Positions 6,795-13,237 of a DNA stretch of 15,120 bases are shown here, one piece after another. Below the pieces are notes generated by a model. It was given only the letters and a program-made list of their open reading frames with translations. It was not told where the DNA came from and made no database searches. This DNA comes from Pseudomonadota bacterium (GTDB lineage Bacteria; Pseudomonadota; Gammaproteobacteria; Steroidobacterales; Steroidobacteraceae). Location: contig JAEZCN010000140.1 of assembly GCA_023433515.1 (NCBI GenBank), forward strand, positions 1 through 15,120. Reading direction: 5' to 3'. The number at the start of each line of letters is the position of its first letter. Position 1 is the stretch's first letter. A program made the translations under genes and the position numbers.

Positions 6795-8579
6795 ATGAAA
6801 ACTTTCACGACGCTCTTCGCATCCGCGTTTCTCGTCGCGTGTGCAACCACTTCAGCACCACCGGCTCCGGACGCGGCGCTCGCCCGCCTCGTCGACGAAT
6901 ATTTCGAGACGCAGCTCGAGATGTCGCCGATGACAGCGACGGCCATCGGCGATTCGCGTCACGACGACCGGCTCGATGAATCGACCAACGCGGGATTCCG
7001 CGAGCGCGCCGGCGCGATCGAGCGAGAGTTCCTCGCACGTGCGCGGCAGATCGACGCGGTGCACCTGTCGCCCGGCGCGCGCGTCACCTGGGACATCTTC
7101 GTCGGTGAGCGCCAGATGGCGATCGAGGGACTGGAATACCCCGAAGAACTCATGCCGCTGAACCAGATGAGCGGCCTGCCGATGGATCTCGCGGTGTACG
7201 GCTCGGGCTCCGGGCCTCAGCCCTTCGCCACGGTGAAGGACTACGACCGCTTCCTCGTGCGCGTGCGCCAGTTTCCGCGCTGGGCGGATGGCGCGATCGA
7301 GCGCATGCGCGATGGCCTGGCGCGCGACGTCACTCTGCCGCGCCCCGCGGTCGTGAAGGTCGTGCCGCAGCTGCGCGAGATCGTGACCGCGAAGGTCGAG
7401 GACAGCATCTTCTGGGCGCCCATCGCCAACATGCCGAAGGAGTTCCCGGCGGCCGAGCGCGAGCGCATCACGGAGGCCTACCGCGCCGCCCTCGCCAACG
7501 AAGTGCTGCCGGCATACGCGAAACTCGCCGATTTCATTGAGCGAGACTATCTACCCGCGGCGCGCACGACGGTCGGCTGGTCAGCGCTGCCCGACGGCGC
7601 GAACTGGTATCGCTGGCGCATCCGCCAGTCGACCACGATGGATCTGCCGCCCGACCGGATCCACGAGATCGGGCTCTCTGAAGTGGCGCGCATCCGCGGC
7701 GAGATGATCGCGGTGAAGGAGCGGGTGGGATTCGAGGGCGACCTCGACGCGTTCTTCACGCATCTCGAGCAGGATCCGCGCTTCTACTTCCAGGACGAGG
7801 CGGAGTTGCTAGGCGCGTACCGCGACGTGAAACGGCACATCGATGCGCTGCTGCCGAAGCTGTTCGTCGATTTCCCGAAGGCGGACTACGAGATCCGCCC
7901 GGTGGAGCCGTTCCGCGCGGAGTCGGCGGCGGGAGCGTCCTACCAGGCGCCGTCGGCCGACGGCACGCGGCCCGGCATCTTCTACATCAACACGTTCAAC
8001 CTGAAGGCGCAGCCACGTTTCGGGCTCGAAACCCTGTCGCTGCACGAAGCGGCGCCGGGACATCACTTCCAGGTCGCGATCCAGCAGGAGCTCACGGATC
8101 TGCCGCGCTTCCGGCGGTTCAACGGCTACACCTCGTACTCGGAAGGCTGGGCGCTGTACGCGGAGTCCATCGGCAAGGAGCTCGGCGTGTTCACCGATCC
8201 CTACCAATGGTACGGCCGCCTGTCGGATGAAATGCTGCGCGCGATGCGCCTCGTGGTCGACACGGGCCTGCACTCGAAGGGATGGACGCGCGAGCAGTCC
8301 ATCCAGTACATGCTCGACAACTCGTCGCTCGCCGAGAGCGACGTGACCGCGGAGGTCGAGCGTTACATCGTGTGGCCGGGACAGGCGCTCGGATACAAGC
8401 TCGGCCAGCTGCACATCAGCGCGCTGCGCGCGAAGGCCGAGGCGCGGCTCGGTGAAAAGTTCGACGTGCGCGAGTTCCACAGCCAGGTACTGCGCGACGG
8501 CGCCGTGCCGATGGACGTGCTCACGGCGAAGATCGATCGGTGGATTGAGGCGCAGGCTATTCCGCGGGCGGTGAAGTGA
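6795..8579 (+). CDS. DUF885 family lipoprotein, putative metallopeptidase-like
   Basis: A 594-residue DUF885 protein, the usual length. The N-terminus MKTFTTLFASAFLVAC is a lipoprotein signal with lipobox LVAC and Cys16 as the lipidated residue, so the protein is probably membrane-anchored facing the periplasm. Residues 417-424 read HEAAPGHH, an HExxxGHH zinc-site variant, and 450-457 read EGWALYAE, which supplies the further Glu; both are hallmarks of DUF885, a relative of gluzincin peptidases. FGLETLSLHE precedes the site. True substrates of the family are poorly known; peptidase activity is inference. No strong Shine-Dalgarno is seen before the ATG at 6795, but the signal peptide supports this start. 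The TGA at 8577-8579 directly touches the large inverted repeat copy 2. Confidence 0.88.
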   Translation: MKTFTTLFASAFLVACATTSAPPAPDAALARLVDEYFETQLEMSPMTATAIGDSRHDDRLDESTNAGFRERAGAIEREFLARARQIDAVHLSPGARVTWDIFVGERQMAIEGLEYPEELMPLNQMSGLPMDLAVYGSGSGPQPFATVKDYDRFLVRVRQFPRWADGAIERMRDGLARDVTLPRPAVVKVVPQLREIVTAKVEDSIFWAPIANMPKEFPAAERERITEAYRAALANEVLPAYAKLADFIERDYLPAARTTVGWSALPDGANWYRWRIRQSTTMDLPPDRIHEIGLSEVARIRGEMIAVKERVGFEGDLDAFFTHLEQDPRFYFQDEAELLGAYRDVKRHIDALLPKLFVDFPKADYEIRPVEPFRAESAAGASYQAPSADGTRPGIFYINTFNLKAQPRFGLETLSLHEAAPGHHFQVAIQQELTDLPRFRRFNGYTSYSEGWALYAESIGKELGVFTDPYQWYGRLSDEMLRAMRLVVDTGLHSKGWTREQSIQYMLDNSSLAESDVTAEVERYIVWPGQALGYKLGQLHISALRAKAEARLGEKFDVREFHSQVLRDGAVPMDVLTAKIDRWIEAQAIPRAVK

Positions 8580-8726
8580 AGATGGTGCCTGGCACGGAAA
8601 ATGCGGAAAATGGGGACATTCCTCATTTCCTAGCAAAAGGGGTCAGTCCTCCTGAGGGCTGACCCCTTTTGCCCGCGAAGCGGGGAAATGAGGAATGTCC
8701 CCATTTTCCGTGCCAGGCACCGTCTT
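8579..8726. repeat. Nested long inverted repeat, copy 2, spanning stop codon to stop codon
   Basis: The right arm 8684-8721 (38 bases) has as reverse complement GGTGCCTGGCACGGAAAA followed by TGGGGACATTCCTCATTTCC. The left arm 8584-8630 is identical but for a 9-base insertion, TGCGGAAAA, that partly duplicates its own GGAAAATG. Flanks AAGA (8579-8582) and TCTT (8723-8726) also pair. A second independent hairpin (8633-8672) sits inside the loop. The first base is the last base of the DUF885 stop codon and the last two bases lie in the DUF2845 stop codon, so the element occupies the whole space between two convergent genes. Its outer module equals that of copy 1; its TGGGGA block is shared with copy 3. 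Confidence 0.94.
8633..8672. terminator. Inner hairpin of repeat copy 2, possible bidirectional terminator
   Basis: GCAAAAGGGGTCAG (8633-8646) pairs perfectly with CTGACCCCTTTTGC (8659-8672). Inside, a T-G wobble and CCTC/GAGG extend the stem to a 2-base loop, about 19 pairs in all. A run of A on one side and T on the other means each strand's RNA ends the stem in U's, so it may terminate both convergent transcripts. The U-run is short and inside the stem, so efficiency is uncertain. Confidence 0.5.
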
Positions 8727-9066
8727 ATCGGTAGCCGTACCCGAGAGTTTCAATGTCCACCACAACCCCGCCCTCGAATCGGATGCGCCGCATGAGTTTG
8801 TTAGGCCCGAGGTTGTAGACCCAGCTCTCGACCTGGATCTCGATGAAATCCTCGCCGACGTAGTGCGGGCGGCCGCGGTAGTCCCAGACCACCGGCCGAC
8901 GGAACACGCTGCGTCCCGCGATGACGTCCGTCGGTTCGCCGCATTTGGCCGCGACTTCGTCGCGTGTGTCGCCTTCCGACACGATCTTGCTTCCGCAGCG
9001 GAGCGCGGCGAACGAAGGGGAGGCGGCAATGAGCTCGAACGCGATGATCAGGAGGGCGCGTTTCAT
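8725..9066 (-). CDS. Small secreted DUF2845 protein
   Basis: A 113-residue protein whose first 20 residues are a signal peptide (MKR, hydrophobic core, cleavage after PSFA). The mature part begins ALRCGSKIVSEGDTRDEV and has a second Cys in KCGEP. That pair (Cys24 and Cys42) and the GD-T-RDEV-CGEP pattern mark DUF2845 and resemble the OmlA/BamE-like fold of small envelope proteins. The C-terminal half is beta-rich (WVYNLGPNKLMRRIRFEGG). A periplasmic location is likely; the function is unknown. The stop codon TAA is partly built from the last bases of repeat copy 2. It stands alone, convergent with DUF885 and divergent from the SRPBCC-type gene. Confidence 0.82.
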   Translation of the reverse strand: MKRALLIIAFELIAASPSFAALRCGSKIVSEGDTRDEVAAKCGEPTDVIAGRSVFRRPVVWDYRGRPHYVGEDFIEIQVESWVYNLGPNKLMRRIRFEGGVVVDIETLGYGYR

Positions 9067-9172
9067 GGGGCCACCATAGGCCTTCCGTCCTTAACCGACA
9101 ATGAACGGCGTCCCGCCGCCCGTTACCATGGTGCAGCGAACCTTTCGGCGAGCAGCGGCACTCAACAGAACC

Positions 9173-9820
9173 ATGGGAAACGCGACCCGCAGGCACACCG
9201 CAGTTCCGATTCTCGCGCTCGTCCTGGCCTGCGGCTGGGGCGGCTTCGCGGGCGGCGCGGATTTCGCGCTGACTCCCGCCGAAATCCAGCGCCTCGAGAA
9301 GCGCGAGGTCGTCATCCGTGCCCGCCTCGACCAGGGCAGTCAGCGCAAGGGCACCGTGCGCGCGGCCATCCAGATCGAGGCATCCCCCGACATCGTCTTC
9401 GGGATGATGACCAATTGCGCCGATGCGCTGCGTTACGTGCCTCACCTCGAGGCGTGCCGGATCCGCGACGCGGCGCCCGACGGAAGCTGGCAGCTCATCG
9501 ATCACGAGATCGACTTCGGCTGGTACGCGCCGCGGCTGCGCTGGGTGTTTCGCGTCGACTTCGAGGAAAAGTCCATCATGCGTTTTCGCCAGGTCAGCGG
9601 TGACTTCAAGGCGAACGAGGGCATGTGGGAGATCGAACCCGACGCCACCGGCAAGCGCACCCTGCTGCGTTACCGGGCCTACATCGACCCGCCCGGTTTC
9701 GTGCCTAACTGGCTGGCGCGCTCGACCTTCAAACGCGAGCTGCCGCAGATGTTGCAGGACCTGCGACGCCTTTGTGAGGCCCAACAAGCCGAGCGCGCGC
9801 CCGCCATCGATCCCCGCTGA
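9173..9820 (+). CDS. Exported SRPBCC/START-like protein
   Basis: About 215 residues from the chosen ATG at 9173. The N-terminus MGNATRRHTAVPILALVLAC is a signal sequence; VLAC could be a lipobox (Cys20), or cleavage may occur later near FAGGA. The body fits a lipid-binding START/polyketide-cyclase-like domain: AAIQIEASPDIVFGMMTNCADALRYVP at the front, a central strand pattern (IDFGWYAPRLRWVFRVDF), VSGDFKANEGMWEIEP, and a C-terminal helix after PGFVPNWLARSTFKRELPQML. Upstream in-frame ATGs at 9101 and 9128 would bury the signal peptide behind extra polar residues, so 9173 is preferred although no start has a clear Shine-Dalgarno. It lies 64 bases before gshA on the same strand, possibly co-transcribed. 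Ligand unknown. Confidence 0.72.
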   Translation: MGNATRRHTAVPILALVLACGWGGFAGGADFALTPAEIQRLEKREVVIRARLDQGSQRKGTVRAAIQIEASPDIVFGMMTNCADALRYVPHLEACRIRDAAPDGSWQLIDHEIDFGWYAPRLRWVFRVDFEEKSIMRFRQVSGDFKANEGMWEIEPDATGKRTLLRYRAYIDPPGFVPNWLARSTFKRELPQMLQDLRRLCEAQQAERAPAIDPR

Positions 9821-9884
9821 ATCGGCCTCTCCCTACTGGCCGATTGCGGAACACGCCGCCCTGACGGCAAGATGCCGGCCCCTC

Positions 9885-11465
9885 ATGAGTGCCGCCATCG
9901 ACCGCACCTTCGAACAGAGACTCGCGGCGCTGATCAACAGCGGCGAGCCCCAGATCATTCAGGGCGGCCGCAAGGGCGTGGAGAAGGAATCGCTGCGCGT
10001 CACCCCCGGCGGGCGCATCGCGCAGACGCCGCACCCGCGCGCGCTCGGCAGCGCGCTCACCAACGAGAACATCACCACGGATTATTCCGAGGCGCTGATC
10101 GAGCTGGTTTCACCGACGTTCCGCACGAGCTGGGAGCTGCTGCAGTACCTGCTCGACCTGCACCAGTTCGTATACCAGCACCTCGGCGACGAGCTGCTGT
10201 GGGCCACCTCGATGCCTTCGATCATCGACGGCGACGCGAACATCCCGATAGCGCGGTACGGCAAGTCGAACATCGGCCGCATGAAGACCGTGTACCGCAA
10301 CGGGCTCGGCGTGCGCTACGGGCGCATGATGCAGGCGATTTCCGGCGTCCATTACAACTACTCGTTTCCCGAAAAGATGTGGCCGGCCTGGGCCGGGATC
10401 GTGAAGTCGCGCGATTCCGGGCAGGGCTTCATCTCCGACAGCTACTTCCACCTGCTGCGCAACTACCGGCGCCACGGCTGGATCGTGCTCTATCTATTCG
10501 GCGTCTCGCCCGTGGTGTGCAACTCCTTCCTGCGCGGCCGCAGCGTGACGTTGCCGCGCCTGTCGAGGGACACCTCGTACGAGCCGTACGCGACTTCGCT
10601 GCGCATGAGCGACATCGGGTACCGCAACCGCAACCAGGCGGGACTCTCGGTCTCGGTGAACAGCCTCGAGGAGTACGTACGCGACCTCAATCGCGCGGTC
10701 ACGACGCTGCACCCGCCGTACGAGAAGTTAGGGGTGAAGGTCGGCGACGAATGGCGCCAGCTCAACGCCAACATCCTGCAGATCGAGAACGAGTACTACA
10801 GCTTCATCCGCCCCAAGCGCGTCGCGCGCTCGGGCGAGCGGCCGACCAAGGCGCTGTTGCGCGCGGGGGTCGAATACGTCGAGGTGCGCGCGCTCGACGT
10901 GAGCGCGTTCGACCCGGTCGGCGTGAACCAGAACAAGCTGCGATTCCTCGAGATCTTCCTCGCGCTGTGCGTGATGAAGGAGTCGATGCCCATTGGTATC
11001 GGCGAGCAGGACGCGCTCGATCAGAATCATGTGACAGTCGCGCGGCGCGGTCGCGAGCCGGGTCTCACCCTTAAGCGTGACGGGCGCGACATCCACATGC
11101 GCGACTGGGCCCGCGAGTTGCTCGATTCGATGCAGGGCGTCGCGGAAATCCTGGATCGCGGCGATCCGGCCCGTCCCTATTCCGCGGCGCTCGCGGTGCA
11201 GGCCGCGAAGGTCGAAAATGTGGCCCTGACCCCCTCTGCGCGCATGCTGAAAGAGCTCGAATCGACCGGCGAATCGTTTTTCGACCTCGCGCTGCGCATG
11301 TCCCGGCTGCACAAGGAGTACTTCCTGGCGTTGTATTCGCCCAACGTTGAGCGCCTGGAGGAGTTCAGGCAGGCCGCGGAAGAATCCCTGGATGCCCAGG
11401 CACGGATCGAGGCAGCGGATAGACTCGGTTTTGAACAATATATTTCGGAGTACACCTCCGGCTGA
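9885..11465 (+). CDS. gshA: Glutamate-cysteine ligase (GshA)
   Basis: A 526-residue enzyme of the gammaproteobacterial GshA type (E. coli form 518 residues). It makes gamma-glutamylcysteine from Glu, Cys and ATP, the first step of glutathione synthesis, in the cytoplasm. The start MSAAIDRTFEQRL is followed by GGRKGVEKESLRV (ATP/metal site), TTDYSEALIELVSP, YGRMMQAISGVHYNYSFP (substrate site), a SVNSLEEYV segment, and YVEVRALDVSAFDPVG near residue 330. All are family signatures in the right order. The open frame extends upstream to 9423 inside the previous gene, but family alignment and the Arg/Ser-rich nonsense before it place the start at the ATG at 9885. The Shine-Dalgarno is weak. No gshB is in the window. 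Confidence 0.95.
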   Translation: MSAAIDRTFEQRLAALINSGEPQIIQGGRKGVEKESLRVTPGGRIAQTPHPRALGSALTNENITTDYSEALIELVSPTFRTSWELLQYLLDLHQFVYQHLGDELLWATSMPSIIDGDANIPIARYGKSNIGRMKTVYRNGLGVRYGRMMQAISGVHYNYSFPEKMWPAWAGIVKSRDSGQGFISDSYFHLLRNYRRHGWIVLYLFGVSPVVCNSFLRGRSVTLPRLSRDTSYEPYATSLRMSDIGYRNRNQAGLSVSVNSLEEYVRDLNRAVTTLHPPYEKLGVKVGDEWRQLNANILQIENEYYSFIRPKRVARSGERPTKALLRAGVEYVEVRALDVSAFDPVGVNQNKLRFLEIFLALCVMKESMPIGIGEQDALDQNHVTVARRGREPGLTLKRDGRDIHMRDWARELLDSMQGVAEILDRGDPARPYSAALAVQAAKVENVALTPSARMLKELESTGESFFDLALRMSRLHKEYFLALYSPNVERLEEFRQAAEESLDAQARIEAADRLGFEQYISEYTSG

Positions 11466-11593
11466 AAAACTGTGACGCAGTTCGAACTATTGGAATATCG
11501 ATAAATTCTTGTTCGGAAAGCGGTTTTTTTCACATTTGGCGTACTAGAATCCCTGCCCAGAAGACCGGATGGTCGAACGTTTCAGGGACCGCA
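11466..11593 (+). promoter_or_regulatory. AT-rich leader region upstream of the 66-residue gene
   Basis: The 128 bases after gshA are clearly richer in A+T than their surroundings. They hold a small hairpin AACTG-TGACG-CAGTT (11468-11482) directly after the gshA stop, the palindrome GTTCGAAC (11480-11487), a T-run (11523-11529), and TAGAAT, a -10-like hexamer about 45 bases before the start. A promoter for the next gene is likely here, but I find no good -35 at the right distance. Confidence 0.4.
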
Positions 11594-11794
11594 ATGAAAA
11601 CCAAGAATCAGACCGAGCGAGATCTGCTCGAGTTGAGGAAGTCGACAGCGGCTAACGAAGATTTTTCTTCGGGCGCGCGGGACACGAGCGCGACCGGACG
11701 TAACCAGGCGTGGAGTCCGTACGAAGTCTGGCGCACGCGCGTCAAACATCCCGTGCATGAGCTGACGCCGGACAAGCCACAGCCTCGTAGTTGA
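11594..11794 (+). CDS. Small hypothetical protein (66 residues)
   Basis: I do not recognise a named family. The gene has its own AT-rich upstream region and a good ribosome site (AGGGA, five bases before the ATG at 11594). The protein is charged and soluble, with no signal peptide or membrane segment: a KTKNQTERDLLELRKS helix-prone start, a Ser/Thr/Gly-rich middle, then a tryptophan-containing motif, WSPYEVWRTRVKHPVHEL, that looks like the conserved part. It ends in a polar tail (TPDKPQPRS). It sits between gshA and the diguanylate cyclase gene on the same strand, 113 bases before the latter. Ribosome site, promoter-like context and motif make it more likely real than not. Confidence 0.6.
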   Translation: MKTKNQTERDLLELRKSTAANEDFSSGARDTSATGRNQAWSPYEVWRTRVKHPVHELTPDKPQPRS

Positions 11795-11840
11795 GCCGCT
11801 GGGCGCCGATGGCCTGTTAGGGCCGATTGACAGGGGAGTC

Positions 11841-11863
11841 CGGCAGTTGCGCCACGACTGCCG
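11841..11863 (+). other. Leader hairpin upstream of the diguanylate cyclase gene
   Basis: CGGCAGT (11841-11847) and ACTGCCG (11857-11863) form a perfect 7-bp stem with a 9-base loop, 44 bases before the cyclase start and 46 bases after the stop of the small gene. It may be a weak attenuator or a processing site. It does not match the c-di-GMP riboswitch layout that I know. Confidence 0.35.
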
Positions 11864-11907
11864 AACACATAAAAAGCGCACGGGGAATCGCGCGCAGGAT
11901 CGGTCCA

Positions 11908-13140
11908 ATGGCGCCAGGGAAAAAGTTGTCGCCTGACAAGTCGGAGACCGCGCGTCTGCTCGCGGATGGTTTCCGTTTCCTCCGATTTCCCGAACCACTC
12001 GAAAGCGAATTCCGCGCGGAGCATCGCGCGCGCCTGCGTCCGTGGACGCGGCTCGCGATCATCGTCTCCGCGTGCACGGTGCTGGGCTTCGCGATCCTCG
12101 ATCACTTCGTGCTTTCGACCGAACACTCGCGCATCGCGAACATGGTGCGGTTCGGACTGCACGTGCCCGCCGTCGTCATCATGCTGGTGTGCACGTCGCG
12201 GCGCTTCTACGACCGCTGGTACGACATCGGCATCGGCTTCGTCGCGCCGGTGTTCGGCATCGGCACGGTGATCATGGCGACGACCGCGCTGCCCGAGGAA
12301 GTGCCGTTGATCGGCGGGCGCCTGCTGCTCGCGTCGCTGTTCTTCTATTTCATGATCGGCCTCAGGTTCCGCGACGCGCTGCGCGCGAATCTCATCGTTT
12401 TCGGTGCGCTCGCGCTGGCGCTTGCGCTGGGTAGTTTGCCGACCGCGACCGCCACGTACCTGACGTTCACGCTGTTCTGCGCGAATCTCATCGGCTGCGC
12501 GGGATCGTATGCACTCGAGCACGCGAATCGCACGGCGTTTCTCGAGCATCGGCAGCTCACCGAGGTGGCGACGCACGACGGGCTCACGATGCTGCTCAAT
12601 CGCGCGGCCTTCGAAGACCAGATCCGGCGCGTGTGGCAGCAGGCGCAGCGCGACCGCCAGACCGTCGCGGTGATCATGATCGACATCGATTGCTTCAAGT
12701 CGTACAACGACCGCTACGGTCACGTCGCGGGAGACGACTGCCTGCGCCGCGTGTCCGTCGCGCTGCGCGACGCCGCGCGGCGCCGCCCGCTCGATTTCGT
12801 CGCGCGTTACGGCGGCGAGGAACTGGTCGCGGTGCTGTACGGCGCGGACAAGACCTATGGCGAGAGCATCTCGCGCAGCCTGCTCGCGGCCGTGCGCGAG
12901 CTGCGCATCCCGCATGCGAATTCGCAGACGCAGCCGTACGTGACGGTGAGCATCGGCGTGGTGTCGGTGGATGCGTACCGCGTGGCCTCGCATGACGTCG
13001 CCGTCGAATTCGCCGACCAGGCGCTGTACGCCGCGAAGAACCAGGGCCGCGATCGCTACGTCGTCGCCGAACACGCCGCCCCGCGCGTGGACCCCGGCGA
13101 GACCGCGGTGCTGCCCCTCAAGGAAGCCGCCGGTAGCTAG
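11908..13140 (+). CDS. Membrane diguanylate cyclase (GGDEF domain)
   Basis: 410 residues from the ATG at 11908, which has AGGA eight bases upstream; a TTG at 11827 would add 27 residues without support. Residues about 48-203 hold roughly six hydrophobic segments, a membrane sensor module of no type I can name. Then comes a short linker helix (EHANRTAFLEHRQLTEVATHDGLT, shown here only as its position 204-227) and a GGDEF domain at about 214-385. DIDCFKSYND carries the metal Asp residues, and the active loop is RYGGEEL (GGEEL at 302-306), so the enzyme should make c-di-GMP from two GTP. RPLD at 293-296 sits exactly five residues before GGEEL: an intact inhibitory I-site. There is no EAL domain. 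The stimulus is unknown. Confidence 0.92.
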   Translation: MAPGKKLSPDKSETARLLADGFRFLRFPEPLESEFRAEHRARLRPWTRLAIIVSACTVLGFAILDHFVLSTEHSRIANMVRFGLHVPAVVIMLVCTSRRFYDRWYDIGIGFVAPVFGIGTVIMATTALPEEVPLIGGRLLLASLFFYFMIGLRFRDALRANLIVFGALALALALGSLPTATATYLTFTLFCANLIGCAGSYALEHANRTAFLEHRQLTEVATHDGLTMLLNRAAFEDQIRRVWQQAQRDRQTVAVIMIDIDCFKSYNDRYGHVAGDDCLRRVSVALRDAARRRPLDFVARYGGEELVAVLYGADKTYGESISRSLLAAVRELRIPHANSQTQPYVTVSIGVVSVDAYRVASHDVAVEFADQALYAAKNQGRDRYVVAEHAAPRVDPGETAVLPLKEAAGS

Positions 13141-13142
13141 AG

Positions 13143-13237
13143 GGTGGGGATTAGGTGCCGGTGTAAAAAGTGGGGATTAGCGCAACTCAACGCGGGCTGC
13201 TAATCCCCACTTTTTACACCGGCACCCAATCCCCACC
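13143..13237. repeat. Long inverted repeat, copy 3, between convergent stops
   Basis: Two 39-base arms (13143-13181 and 13199-13237) are reverse complements with a single mismatch, around a 17-base loop. Each arm holds two direct copies of GTGGGGATTAG (left at 13144-13154 and 13170-13180; one right-arm copy has a changed base) separated by GTGCCGGTGTAAAAA. The element starts two bases after the diguanylate cyclase stop and ends one base before the peptidase stop codon. Its order GGTGCC, A-run, GTGGGGA matches the outer-to-inner order of copy 2, though the exact bases differ. As RNA it would be a very stable hairpin on either strand. Confidence 0.93.

Noticed and set aside
4813..6798. Plus-strand open frames of 290 and 341 codons opposite the CE15 gene
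   Set aside because: Composition is Arg/Val/Asp-rich shadow type, and the minus strand encodes a full signal-peptide-bearing esterase with catalytic motifs and terminator.
8590..8605. Sigma-54-like promoter (TGGCACG, 4 bases, ATGC; GG-N10-GC spacing) in the left arm of repeat copy 2, and a similar GG-N10-GC at 3034-3048 in copy 1
   Set aside because: The match comes from the palindromic GTGCCTGGCAC module and the 9-base duplication, and it points into the antisense of the neighbouring genes rather than toward a start codon.
9423..9884. Upstream extension of the gshA frame inside the SRPBCC-type gene
   Set aside because: The extension is Arg/Ser/Cys-rich and unlike any GshA N-terminus; the family start aligns with the ATG at 9885.
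11827..11907. TTG start for the diguanylate cyclase at 11827
   Set aside because: No ribosome site fits, the leader hairpin lies within it, and the ATG at 11908 has AGGA at good spacing.
11795..11907. c-di-GMP riboswitch in the leader of the diguanylate cyclase gene
   Set aside because: Only a simple 7-bp hairpin is present; the paired helices and conserved loop bases of the riboswitch classes known to me are not seen.
11608..13074. Long minus-strand open frame (488 codons) opposite the small gene and the diguanylate cyclase
   Set aside because: Its protein is Arg/His/Glu-rich low-complexity sequence with no domain, the normal shadow of GC-rich coding DNA, while the plus strand has a complete GGDEF protein.
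3023..13237. CRISPR array or integron attC interpretation of the palindromic repeats
   Set aside because: The repeats are single, kilobases apart, with no spacer series, cas genes, integrase or attC core sites; they are isolated inverted repeats.
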